A stretch of 22,684 bases of DNA, taken from positions 1-22,684 of the IMG/VR virus record IMGVR_UViG_3300033998_000168. The stretch is one strand, 5' to 3'. The notes under the pieces are model-generated. The model searched no databases, was not told the DNA's origin, and was given only the letters and a program-made list of their open reading frames with translations. The stretch comes from a virus. The position numbers were made by a program, and so were the translations under genes. Within the stretch, counting starts at the first letter, position 1. Each line of letters begins with the position of its first letter. Of this stretch, positions 1-7,351 are shown one piece after another.

Positions 1-1
1 C

Positions 2-382
2 AGGGAAAAGGGAAAGCGCGGAGAGCGAGAGGTGGTCCGTATTATCTCTGAGCTCTTGGGGGTCGCGGCCACGCGCAAGGTGCGCCAGCACGAAGGCGAC
101 TCGGACATCCTGGGGGTGCCGGGCTGGTCGATCGAGGTCAAACGCTACGCCAACGCATCGGAGGCCACCATGCGCGCCTGGTGGGAACAGGCCGCCGCAC
201 AGGCGGCCTCCAGCGGCGGGATACCCTGCGTGTGGTACCGCCTTGACCGCCGCGACTGGCGCGTCCTGTGGCCCCTGGAGGCCGCCATCGGAGCCAAACA
301 CCAGTGGGGATGGGAGTATGTCGTAGACTCAACACCGGAGGCGTGGGCCGCGGTAGTGCGCGAAACAATGGAGGAAAAATGA
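2..382 (+). CDS. PD-(D/E)xK / Holliday-junction-resolvase-like nuclease (5' partial)
   Basis: The reading frame is open from base 2, and the codons before the internal GTG at 32 encode a KGKRGERE segment. This matches the conserved N-terminal helix of Hjc-like and phage PD-(D/E)xK nucleases, so the true start lies left of the window. After that come an acidic DSDI and then IEVK, the D...ExK metal-binding signature, with the ExK lysine at base 152 or so. The family cuts or resolves branched DNA; the role here could be recombination, replication or debranching before packaging. It ends in an ATGA overlap with the next gene. The C-terminal half (WWEQAAAQA, then VLWPLE) resembles small phage nucleases in layout. 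Family membership is read from motifs; substrate and function are inferred. Confidence 0.7.
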   Translation, partial: REKGKRGEREVVRIISELLGVAATRKVRQHEGDSDILGVPGWSIEVKRYANASEATMRAWWEQAAAQAASSGGIPCVWYRLDRRDWRVLWPLEAAIGAKHQWGWEYVVDSTPEAWAAVVRETMEEK

Positions 383-636
383 GAGCGAAGCAGTGTGTCG
401 TCTGCGGCCGCACCTACCTCCCTGCGCCGCCCAGACAAGCAGCCAAGACCTGCTCCAAGGACTGTGAGCACGCGCGGCGCCTCCAACGCAACCGCGAGTC
501 CGCCAGGCGCAAATACGCAGAGAAAAAAGCCTTGGCACACGGCCAACAACAGGACCACCGGTTCCCCTGCCCTTGGGCCTCCGGCTCAATTACCGCGCCG
601 GAGTGCCTAGGCGTTGACCCGTGGCTTGGCTTCTGA
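379..636 (+). CDS. small zinc-finger protein (CxxC...CxxxC)
   Basis: An 85-residue protein starting at the ATG that overlaps the stop of the nuclease gene (ATGA), which indicates translational coupling. Cysteines form a CVVC pair at residues 6-9 and a CSKDC pair at 25-29, a typical treble-clef or zinc-ribbon knuckle. A strongly basic Arg/Lys-rich helix follows at about 32-52 (HARRLQRNRESARRKYAEKK). Such small phage proteins usually bind nucleic acid or another protein. The C-terminal third has a low-complexity appearance with a second isolated CPW and a terminal DPWLGF. The open frame extends upstream to 268, but the overlap start is preferred because the upstream part only shadows the nuclease gene. 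Specific function unknown. Confidence 0.7.
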   Translation: MRAKQCVVCGRTYLPAPPRQAAKTCSKDCEHARRLQRNRESARRKYAEKKALAHGQQQDHRFPCPWASGSITAPECLGVDPWLGF

Positions 637-649
637 TACATGCTCTGCC

Positions 650-853
650 ATGGGAAGCATAGCCGACAAACTCTTCGCGGTGGCTCGGATGCTCGACGAC
701 CCCAAACAATCGGCACACGTCGCAGAAGCGGCAGCCGACGTTGCGGCGCTCGAGGCACGAGCCCGAAGAATGGAAGATGACATCGCCACGCTGCGCGCGC
801 GGCTGCGCCTCGCGCAATCCTGCTATAACCGCGTTACGGAGGTGTGGTCCTGA
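650..853 (+). CDS. short coiled-coil protein of unknown function
   Basis: A 67-residue protein if the ATG at 650 is used; an in-frame TTG at 614 would add 12 residues that look unlike the rest. No good ribosome-binding site precedes either start. Residues 30-55 are Ala/Arg/Glu/Leu-rich (AAADVAALEARARRMEDDIATL) and should form a charged amphipathic helix or coiled coil. It lies just before the terminase genes and its TGA overlaps the ATG of the small terminase (TGATG), so it is probably in the same transcript. It might be a terminase or regulatory accessory protein, but no family is recognised. Confidence 0.6.
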   Translation: MGSIADKLFAVARMLDDPKQSAHVAEAAADVAALEARARRMEDDIATLRARLRLAQSCYNRVTEVWS

Positions 854-1356
854 TGCCAAGGCTGACAGCTGACCAGTGGGAGACCGTCCGCGCCGAGCGG
901 GAGGCCGGGGCGTCGTTTCCAGCGCTGGCCGCGAAGTGGGGCGTATCGCACCAGGCCATCCAGAAGCGTGCCAAGTCCGAGGGCTGGGGTGACGGCCAGG
1001 ACGTTGGCGAGATCATCCGGCGCAAAGCTGCAGAAAAGGTTGCAGGGGTTGTTGCAGCCTGCAACCCTAAAAAACGCGCAGAGGCAATCAATGCCGCGGC
1101 TGAACGCAGCGCCGAGATTATCAAGCGCCATCAAGACGAGACGAACGCCGCCCGAGAGCGGCTCTATGCTGGGCTGAAGGCGCATCGGGCAGCGGAGACG
1201 AAGGAGCAGAAGCAGCTTGCCTTCGAGGACCTCAAAGCCGCCAAAATCGCAAGCGAGACGCTGCTGAACATTCACAAGGCAGAGCGGCAGGCGTGGGGGC
1301 TGGATGAGGAGCGCGGCCGTGCTGACGTCGTGATCCACTGGGACGGCGATGAGTAG
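853..1356 (+). CDS. terminase small subunit (HTH DNA-binding)
   Basis: A 167-residue protein immediately before the large terminase. The start chosen is the ATG at 853, in a TGATG overlap with the previous stop and eight bases after GGAGGT (838-843); the in-frame GTG at 844 sits too close to that site. Residues about 8-45 form a helix-turn-helix of the kind used by small terminase subunits to recognise the packaging site (EAGASFPALAAKWGVSHQAI, followed by QKRAKSEGW). The rest is long, charged, Ala/Lys/Glu-rich helix suited to ring oligomerisation. It ends in a TAGTG overlap with terL. The assignment rests on the HTH plus position; a general HTH regulator is the alternative. Confidence 0.8.
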   Translation: MPRLTADQWETVRAEREAGASFPALAAKWGVSHQAIQKRAKSEGWGDGQDVGEIIRRKAAEKVAGVVAACNPKKRAEAINAAAERSAEIIKRHQDETNAARERLYAGLKAHRAAETKEQKQLAFEDLKAAKIASETLLNIHKAERQAWGLDEERGRADVVIHWDGDE

Positions 1357-2558
1357 TGGCCATCGTCATCAAGCGGTTGCGGCTGCATGATGGGCAGAGG
1401 GCAATCGTCACTCACCCTGCTCGGTACAAAGTGGCGGCGTGCGGGCGGCGGTTCGGCAAGACGATGCTGGCGCTTTACTGGCTGACGACGCGAGACAATG
1501 GATCTGCAATCGGCGGCAAGCGGGTCGCGTGGTTCGCTCCGACGAACAAGTTGCTGATGGAAGTGTGGGAGGAGGCCGAGCGTACACTGCGGCCGGTGAC
1601 GCGTAAAAGTAATAGGCAGACGATGCGCATCGAGCTCGTCACTGGCGGGGTTATCGACTTCTGGACGCTAGAGGACAAGGATGCCGGGCGTGGGCGTCGC
1701 TACCACCGCATCGTAATTGACGAAGCCGCGCACGCTCGTTATCTGAAGGAGGCATGGGAACGGGCGATTTCGCCGACGCTTACAGACTATCGCGGCGAAG
1801 CGTGGTTTATCTCAACGCCGAACGGGCTCAACTTTTTTTACGACCTGTTTTGCCGAGGCGACAACCCGGAATATCCGGACTGGATCAGCTTTCAGATGCC
1901 GACGATGTCGAACCCGTACATTGCGCCAGAGGAAATCGAGGAAAGGCGGCGCGAGCTGCCTGAACTGGTGTTCCGGCAGGAGTATCTAGCCGAGTTCGTC
2001 ACCTTCGGTGGCGGCCTCATCAAGCCCGAGATGCTGGTCATGGGCGAGTGCCAGCCGCATCTGCGCCCGGTACTGGGGGTGGACCTCGCGATTTCCGAGC
2101 GCGACGGCGCGGACTACACCGCCATCGTCGCGATGGCGCGCGAGCCGGAATCCGGCATCGTGTACGTCAAGGAGGTCGAGCGCTTCCGCGCGGGCTTTCA
2201 CGACGTGCTCACGCGCATCAAGGCTGCGGCCGCGCGGCACAACCCGTCCATCGTCGCCATCGAGCAGACACAGTACCAAGCCGCCGTGGTGCAGGAGCTG
2301 GCCCGCACCACGACGCTACCGGTTCGCGGCGTGCGGCCCGACCGTGACAAAGTGACACGCTTTGCGCCGCTGCTCACGCGCTTCGAGCAGCGCATGGTGC
2401 GGCTCGACCCGTCCGGATGCCCGGCAGCATTCCGAGATGAGTTGCTAGCGTTCCCGGACAGCGCCCACGACGACATGGTGGACGCGGCGAGCTACGCCTT
2501 TGCGGCGCTGGGCATTGGGCAAGGCGGCTACGTGGCCGCAGGAGGGAGGGTGTTCTGA
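1356..2558 (+). CDS. terL: terminase large subunit (ATPase/nuclease)
   Basis: A 400-residue packaging motor that pumps DNA into the prohead and cuts the concatemer or, in Mu-like phages, host-flanked DNA. The ATPase domain shows Walker A at residues 29-36 (CGRRFGKT), Walker B at 118-124 (RIVIDEA) and the coupling motif STPNG at 153-157. The C-terminal RNase-H-like nuclease has D243 in a GVDLA strand, D253, E303 in AIEQTQ and the closing acidic cluster at 372-376 (DDMVD). All catalytic positions are present, so it looks intact. It starts with a GTG overlapping the small-subunit stop and ends in TGATG with the Mor-like gene. Slightly short compared with Mu gp28, but complete by motif. Confidence 0.95.
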   Translation: MAIVIKRLRLHDGQRAIVTHPARYKVAACGRRFGKTMLALYWLTTRDNGSAIGGKRVAWFAPTNKLLMEVWEEAERTLRPVTRKSNRQTMRIELVTGGVIDFWTLEDKDAGRGRRYHRIVIDEAAHARYLKEAWERAISPTLTDYRGEAWFISTPNGLNFFYDLFCRGDNPEYPDWISFQMPTMSNPYIAPEEIEERRRELPELVFRQEYLAEFVTFGGGLIKPEMLVMGECQPHLRPVLGVDLAISERDGADYTAIVAMAREPESGIVYVKEVERFRAGFHDVLTRIKAAAARHNPSIVAIEQTQYQAAVVQELARTTTLPVRGVRPDRDKVTRFAPLLTRFEQRMVRLDPSGCPAAFRDELLAFPDSAHDDMVDAASYAFAALGIGQGGYVAAGGRVF

Positions 2559-2980
2559 TGCACAAGATCGGCACGATTGCGACACTGGCCGAGTACGTGG
2601 GCGAGGCGGCCGCGGCCAGGCTGTGCGCGGCGCTGGGCGGCTGCCAAGTCAAGATTCCTAAGCGGCGCGATGGCGTGTGGTGGGATCGTCTGGTGGCGGC
2701 GATTGGCCCGCGCGACGCCGAGGAGCTTTGCAGCGCCTTCGGGGGCGAGAGCCTCTATATTCCGCGCAACGCGGCCGATGGGCGCGCCGCCCGCCGCCAG
2801 GCGGTGCTCGATTGCCTGGCCGCCGGGATGACGTTCGCCGAGATCGCGCGCAGCCTGGAATTCCGCGTGCGCTACTCCGAGCGCGGCTTGCGCAAGCTAG
2901 TGGCTGGCTTCGTGCCGGACGGTGTGGGCGGGGCAAGCGTCCGGGCGGAAGGCGTTCATGACGAGCACCACGCCGAGTAG
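2558..2980 (+). CDS. Mor/C-family DNA-binding protein
   Basis: A 140-residue protein wedged between terL and the portal gene. Residues 10-36 and 45-71 are two copies of one unit: (V/I)G, then A..LC.A.GG, then IP(K/R). This is the arrangement of the Mor transcription activator family, whose N-terminal part dimerises. Residues 86-116 (AAGMTFAEIARSL, then SERGLRKLV) form the helix-turn-helix. In Mu, Mor and C activate middle and late transcription by contacting RNA polymerase. Here the gene lies inside the late operon rather than upstream of it, so it may autoregulate, act as a packaging cofactor, or activate another promoter. ATG start in a TGATG overlap. Family is fairly sure; target unknown. 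Confidence 0.75.
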   Translation: MHKIGTIATLAEYVGEAAAARLCAALGGCQVKIPKRRDGVWWDRLVAAIGPRDAEELCSAFGGESLYIPRNAADGRAARRQAVLDCLAAGMTFAEIARSLEFRVRYSERGLRKLVAGFVPDGVGGASVRAEGVHDEHHAE

Positions 2981-4484
2981 TGCTACCGGGGCCATCATGA
3001 GTGATCGTATCCGTGGCGACGCCCTTCCATCCCTGGGATCAAGCCTTGCCATCGAGCGCGCGCTGACGCGCTTTGGCTGGCTGGCCAATGGCGACTACGA
3101 TGATCTGCTGACGCAGATCGGCATCAGCCGCGCCAAGCTGCGCGCGCTGCTGGCAGACGATGAAATCTCCGCCGCGCTAGAGACGCGCCGGGCGGCCTGC
3201 ATCAACACGCCGTGGCGCATCGAGCACCCGTCGGCGCGCGCGCGCAAGCTGCTCACCGAGCTGGTCGAGCCGCACATGCACGCGATCATGTCGGCCGCGT
3301 GGGAGGCGATTCCATTCGGCTACTCCGTGCAGGAGATCGTGCTTTCCGACGACGCGGGCCGCATCGGAATCGCGCATGTGGTGGCCTGCCCATTCGAGTG
3401 GTTCGCCCCGCAGCCTGATGGACGGCTGATCTGGCGCGACACGCAGCAAAGCGCCGAAGGCGGCTTCGTGCTCACCGTCAACGAGCCCTCCCTGCGCAAG
3501 CCCTCCGGCGAAGCGCTGCTCGCCAAGGCGTATTGGCCGTGGTTCTTCCGCACCCACGGCTGGCGCATGTGGGCGAAGTTCCTAGAGCAAGCCGCCATCC
3601 CGCTGCTCTACGGCAAGACGCTTGGTGACAAGAGCGGTCTGCTCAACCTACTGCGCACGCTCTCGCAGGGGCCGGTGGCGGTCGTCGACCGCGAGGATGA
3701 GCTCACCGCCTTGGATCAACCCGGCAACAGCCCCAACAAGTTCGCCGAGTTCGAGGTCGCCACCTGCCGGCGCATCCAGCGCCTGATCCTGGGCCAGACG
3801 CTGACCAGCGGGACGGATGGCGGCAGCGGTAACCGGGCGCTGGGCGAGGTGCACGAGCGCGTGCGCGACGAGAAGCGCCGCTCCGACGTGCGCCTGGTGA
3901 CGGCCACCGCCCAGCGCGTGCTCGACATGCTCGCCGCCTACAACGGCATCCAGCCCGGCCGTGTGGTGCTGGAAGACCCGCACGGCCTGGAGCGCGACCG
4001 CGCCGAACGCGACAAGCTGCTGGTGGATTCCGGCATGCTGCGCTTCACCCGCGCCTACCTGGAGGAGAAATACGGCTTCGAGCCGGACGATTTCGAGGAA
4101 CTGCCCGCCGCCGAGGCAGCGGCGATTGCCGATGTGGGCGCAGGCGGCATCGGGCAGGCTGCGCAGACCAACGCACCGCTGCTGACCATGGCCAGCAAGC
4201 CCGGCAGCCTCAAGCCCGATCGCCCGCGCTTCACTGCCGGGCAGCAGGCCGTCGAGGACGAGATCGAGCGCACGCTGCCGGCCATCCCGTCGCCAATCCA
4301 ATCCGCCGCGATCAGGTCTGCCATCCTAGGGGCCAAGGACGCTGACGATCTCTACGAGCGCCTGGCCGTGGCGCTGCAAGACGCGGACGACGCGGTATTT
4401 CGCCAGGCCTTTGAGCGCGCACTTTTTGCGGCGGAAATCATGGGGTACGCCCACGCCCGAAAGGAAGCGATCCGCGAGGACTAA
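2958..4484 (+). CDS. portal protein, Mu gp29-like (DUF935)
   Basis: A 508-residue protein with the layout of DUF935 portal proteins, which form the dodecameric ring at one head vertex through which DNA enters and leaves. Typical segments are the N-terminal helix with LRALLADDE and ISAALETRR, the middle WWF-type block (YWPWFFRTHGWRMWAKFLE) and GKTLGDKSG, then helical wing and barrel regions. The start chosen is the ATG at 2958, five bases after GGAAGG (2947-2952), overlapping the last 23 bases of the Mor-like gene; ATG 2997 is the alternative and would remove 13 residues. The acidic C-terminal region (after residue 380) is Ala/Asp/Glu-rich. Neighbours terL and MuF support the call. Confidence 0.92.
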   Translation: MTSTTPSSATGAIMSDRIRGDALPSLGSSLAIERALTRFGWLANGDYDDLLTQIGISRAKLRALLADDEISAALETRRAACINTPWRIEHPSARARKLLTELVEPHMHAIMSAAWEAIPFGYSVQEIVLSDDAGRIGIAHVVACPFEWFAPQPDGRLIWRDTQQSAEGGFVLTVNEPSLRKPSGEALLAKAYWPWFFRTHGWRMWAKFLEQAAIPLLYGKTLGDKSGLLNLLRTLSQGPVAVVDREDELTALDQPGNSPNKFAEFEVATCRRIQRLILGQTLTSGTDGGSGNRALGEVHERVRDEKRRSDVRLVTATAQRVLDMLAAYNGIQPGRVVLEDPHGLERDRAERDKLLVDSGMLRFTRAYLEEKYGFEPDDFEELPAAEAAAIADVGAGGIGQAAQTNAPLLTMASKPGSLKPDRPRFTAGQQAVEDEIERTLPAIPSPIQSAAIRSAILGAKDADDLYERLAVALQDADDAVFRQAFERALFAAEIMGYAHARKEAIRED

Positions 4485-4486
4485 GC

Positions 4487-6049
4487 GTGGCGGTCACCAT
4501 CGACTTTGATGCAGATCCAGATGTGCAGATCGCCCAGGCCAGGGCGCAAGGGGTTATGCTCCCGGAGGAGTTTTACGCTTTGCCACCGGAAAAGCGTGCG
4601 CTGGCCTTCACCGTTTCCACCCTCGCCAAGTTGGACCAGATACAGGCCATCGCGGATGCACTTGCCCGCATGCAAGAGGCCGGTGGCTCCTTCGATGCTT
4701 TCCTTGAGTGGGCTTTGCGGCAAGATTGGGATTTGCCATACCACCGGCTGGAGACGATCTACCGCAACGCGGTACAGACGGCCTACATGGCCGGGCATTG
4801 GCGATTTTTCGAAGAGACAAAAGACTCCCTGCCTTACCTGATGTACGACGCCATCAACGACGGCCGCACGCGGCCGTCGCACCTTGCGCTTGATAACGTG
4901 ATCCGCCCGGTGGATGACCCGTTTTGGCGCACCCACAGCCCGCCGCTTGGGCACCGCTGCCGCTGCTCATTACGGGCGCTTACCGCCAAGGCGGCCATGC
5001 AGCGTGGCGGGCCGACGGCCAGCATCCCGGCCGAGGCGGCGCCAGATGAGGGGTGGGGCAATGATCCGCGTGGCTGGAGCAGGACGCTGGCCAAGCTGCT
5101 GGCTGACAAGGCCAGCAAGACGCACAAGGCGATTGATGAGGCCATACGCGACGTAGCGCCGTGGCGGACGGCCACGGCAGGCACAGATGAGGGCGACTGG
5201 CATGATGCAGCGTTCGTGGAGTCTCCTCAGTGGCTAAAGGCCGCTGTGGCCAAGCGAGGCCCGCTAAAGGGAGGCGTGCGAGTAGATCCAGGCGCCGTGT
5301 CGGCGCACTACAGCGCGCGGGAAGACGCCATCAGCATCAAGGACGCGGATAAGACAAGCTTGTACAGCCTTGGCACGTGGCGCCACGAGTATGGCCACGC
5401 CATCGATAGGTCTTTGCGCCGCGGACGCACCTTCCGCAGCTCCGAGGACGACTTCTTGGGCGCGATGGCGGCTGACGCCGATGACCTGATCCGTCTCGGA
5501 GGTTATGGCGCCGAGGCCAAGGCGGTGCGCTCAAAGCTTGACAGAGCTTACAAGAAGGCCATAGACTCGCTCAATAACGCCGAAGACCGCGATGCGTGGC
5601 TGACAAAGCGGTTTGCGATGATCGGTCTGGACTTCGAGGAGGTCAAGGTGGCGATGCGCGAGCATACGTGGTTTGCAAGCAATTTGTCTGGCATCGGGTT
5701 GCATGCGAGGTACGCGCGCATTGCTGTCGCCATTGCGCGGCGCGACGCGCAAGGTTTGCTAGACGCTATGGCAGGCACCGACCCTATAGAAAGGCGGCTT
5801 ACCTACTCAAAGGGCGCGGTTGGGAGCCTGTCCGATCTGATCGGAAGCGCCACCCTCAACAGGGTGGGCGGATTCGACAAGTCCGGATTTGGGCACAAAG
5901 ATTCATATTATCAAGACATAAGCCGGCAAGCGGCTGAATGTTTTGCAAACCTGACGTGCATGTACGCTGATAGTCGTCGTGTGTTTGCAAAAATCGTTGA
6001 ATCCATGACGCCGCGCATGGCTGCGATGTTCAAGGAGATTCTGAAGTGA
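4487..6049 (+). CDS. MuF head protein with C-terminal HExxH zincin domain (putative polymorphic toxin)
   Basis: A 520-residue fusion. Residues about 85-166 are the MuF (Mu gp30/SPP1 gp7) head-morphogenesis domain: TAYMAGHWRFFE, DAINDGRTRPSH and the closing GHRCRC at 155-160. Classical MuF proteins end soon after; here about 300 more residues follow a variable linker. The extension carries HEYGH at 300-304, the zinc-binding signature of zincin metallopeptidases, and a likely third ligand E484 in QAAECFANL, preceded by GFGHKDSYY. MuF proteins sit inside the head and can be ejected with DNA, and MuF fusions to toxin domains are a known polymorphic-toxin class. The C-terminal part is visibly less GC-rich than the MuF part. 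GTG start follows GAGGA (4476-4480). Toxin activity is inferred; a protease for head maturation is the alternative. Confidence 0.85.
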   Translation: MAVTIDFDADPDVQIAQARAQGVMLPEEFYALPPEKRALAFTVSTLAKLDQIQAIADALARMQEAGGSFDAFLEWALRQDWDLPYHRLETIYRNAVQTAYMAGHWRFFEETKDSLPYLMYDAINDGRTRPSHLALDNVIRPVDDPFWRTHSPPLGHRCRCSLRALTAKAAMQRGGPTASIPAEAAPDEGWGNDPRGWSRTLAKLLADKASKTHKAIDEAIRDVAPWRTATAGTDEGDWHDAAFVESPQWLKAAVAKRGPLKGGVRVDPGAVSAHYSAREDAISIKDADKTSLYSLGTWRHEYGHAIDRSLRRGRTFRSSEDDFLGAMAADADDLIRLGGYGAEAKAVRSKLDRAYKKAIDSLNNAEDRDAWLTKRFAMIGLDFEEVKVAMREHTWFASNLSGIGLHARYARIAVAIARRDAQGLLDAMAGTDPIERRLTYSKGAVGSLSDLIGSATLNRVGGFDKSGFGHKDSYYQDISRQAAECFANLTCMYADSRRVFAKIVESMTPRMAAMFKEILK

Positions 6050-6249
6050 CTGAAGACGAGTACGTGGCCGTCTGCGAAGAGTACCAGCGCAAGTTCGGGT
6101 CTTTACCTGGGGTGCCGCCCCTAGACTTCGGGGTGCCGATGATGACGCTGGAAAAAGAAGCGTCATACATGCTGGCCGCCATCGAGGCCGGCAAGCCGAT
6201 TGATTGGCTGGAGGTGCTCAAGCCGCTACCAGCTGGATGTGTGTCCTAG
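6046..6249 (+). CDS. small protein after MuF-zincin; candidate immunity/antitoxin
   Basis: A 67-residue protein, probably cytoplasmic, with no signal peptide or membrane segment. GTG overlaps the MuF stop (GTGA) and lies eight bases after a strong AAGGAG (6032-6037), so it is tightly coupled to the toxin-like gene. The sequence is acidic (TEDEYVAVCEEY at the N-terminus), with a hydrophobic middle (LDFGVPMMTLEKEASYML) and a C-terminal KPIDWLEVLKPLP. No family is recognised from the sequence. Small acidic genes directly downstream of polymorphic toxins are often the cognate immunity proteins, needed to protect the lysogen; that role here is inference from position, size and coupling only. Similar lower GC to the adjacent toxin domain suggests they travelled together. 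Confidence 0.75.
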   Translation: MTEDEYVAVCEEYQRKFGSLPGVPPLDFGVPMMTLEKEASYMLAAIEAGKPIDWLEVLKPLPAGCVS

Positions 6250-6442
6250 CCGTCTGACATGGTGGCCTACTCGGATGCCGAGATGGAAGGCGACCCATCA
6301 ATGTCGATCCAACCCGTAGCCGCCATCTGTTTCGCCTCAACGCCTCAGCCAGAGCGCAAGCCTGCTGGGGTCTTTGATTTTGGCGTCTCTTGGTGAACAC
6401 GTTCAGCGCGACGAAAACCCCTCCCATGTGTAGACCGTTACT
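6250..6442 (+). other. 193-base gap between candidate immunity gene and protease; only tiny ORF
   Basis: This is the longest non-coding gap in the head region. It holds a 45-codon open frame (ATG 6259 to TGA 6396) with no convincing ribosome-binding site and no recognisable product. No hairpin-plus-T-run terminator was seen. A TACTAT just before the protease ATG (about 6437-6442) resembles a -10 box but has no clear -35 partner. The gap could be residue from insertion of the toxin/immunity pair, or a spacer with an internal promoter. Confidence 0.4.
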
Positions 6443-7336
6443 ATGAAAGGGAAATTCCATACACTGACTTTTGCCATCGCGGCTGGTGCCGACCCCCTGC
6501 GCATCGAGGGCATCGCCTACTCGGGCGGCGTTGTGCCAGCTTATGGCTGGCAAGGCGACATTGCTATTGACCTCGCAGGCTTGCAAAACGACGGCGCCGA
6601 GCTGCCGCTCCTGGCCGACCATGAGGCCAGCATCGAGGCCATCGTGGGCCGCACGCGTATCCACCGCGTGCAGATCGACGGCCACACCGCGCTAGCCATC
6701 TCTGGAACCGTGACCGAGACCACACCGGCCGGTAAGCAAGTTGCGGCGCTGCTGCGGGAGGGGTACCCGCTTCAGATGTCGGTGGGCATCACCGCCAATT
6801 TTCGGGAGGTGACGGCGCCTATTATGGTCAATGGCCGGACGCTCAATGTGCAGGGCGTCTTTGAAAACCCGCTGGTGCGCGAGGTGTCGTTTGTGCCGAT
6901 CGGGGCCGACCCGGCCACCAGCGTGGCCGCCTTTGCCTTCGCCGCTGATTTTCAACCCCCCACAAAGGAGCTAATTATGTCCCGAACCCCCGAAGATGAG
7001 GCCCTGATTGCAGGGCTGCAACAACAGGTCGAGGCGCTGCAAGCCGAGCTTGAGCGCCTGCGCGCCGAGCGCCGCGCCGAGCAGTTGGCCGCGCTCATGA
7101 CCGAGATCGGCCGCGACGCGCCGCAGGGCGACGCGCTCAAGCCGTACCTGTCGATGAGCGATGAGGCGTTTGCCGCCTTCGCCGCCGACTTGCGCGCCGT
7201 GGCGTCTGCCGCGCGCGTCAAGCCCGATGCCGCGCTGTTTAGCTCGCAAGCGGTCAAGCGCGCCGAGAAGCAGCCCCAGGAACTTGACCGCGCTAGCGCA
7301 TTGCTTGCGGCCGTCAAAAAGCTCGTCACCGCCTGA
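6443..7336 (+). CDS. prohead protease with fused scaffold (Mu I / S78-like)
   Basis: A 297-residue head-maturation protease. Residues 1-165 carry the protease: a histidine in LLADHEAS (H60) followed by IVGRT, and a serine in LQMSVGI (S113), the His/Ser arrangement of S78/Mu-gpI-type assembly proteases, then REVSFVPIGADP. Residues 179-297 are a charged helical scaffold with a coiled coil at about 190-215 (LQQQVEALQAELERLRAERR). Scaffold guides capsid assembly and is degraded by the protease, emptying the shell. No Shine-Dalgarno sequence is obvious before ATG 6443, in contrast with the strong site before the internal start at 6977. Order protease, decoration, capsid downstream fits. Confidence 0.88.
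   Translation: MKGKFHTLTFAIAAGADPLRIEGIAYSGGVVPAYGWQGDIAIDLAGLQNDGAELPLLADHEASIEAIVGRTRIHRVQIDGHTALAISGTVTETTPAGKQVAALLREGYPLQMSVGITANFREVTAPIMVNGRTLNVQGVFENPLVREVSFVPIGADPATSVAAFAFAADFQPPTKELIMSRTPEDEALIAGLQQQVEALQAELERLRAERRAEQLAALMTEIGRDAPQGDALKPYLSMSDEAFAAFAADLRAVASAARVKPDAALFSSQAVKRAEKQPQELDRASALLAAVKKLVTA
6965..6970 (+). promoter_or_regulatory. strong internal ribosome-binding site for the nested scaffold
   Basis: AAGGAG, six bases before ATG 6977, inside the protease coding sequence. It falls exactly at the boundary between protease and scaffold domains. Confidence 0.75.
6977..7336 (+). CDS. nested in-frame scaffold protein (Mu Z-like)
   Basis: An internal ATG in the same frame as the protease gene, codon 179, six bases after AAGGAG (6965-6970). 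Translation from here would give a 119-residue protein identical to the C-terminal scaffold domain: an N-terminal coiled coil, then a helical region and a C-terminal SALLAAVKKLVTA that could contact the capsid protein. Mu I/Z and lambda C/Nu3 use exactly this nested design, which makes far more scaffold than protease. The much better ribosome-binding site here than at 6443 supports it. Seen: the site, frame and domain boundary. Inferred: that it is used. Confidence 0.75.
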   Translation: MSRTPEDEALIAGLQQQVEALQAELERLRAERRAEQLAALMTEIGRDAPQGDALKPYLSMSDEAFAAFAADLRAVASAARVKPDAALFSSQAVKRAEKQPQELDRASALLAAVKKLVTA

Positions 7337-7351
7337 TAAAGGAGCCAAATC

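Noticed and set aside
6420-6442. Promoter upstream of the protease gene
   Set aside because: Only a TACTAT resembling a -10 box is present; no matching -35 element at proper distance could be seen.
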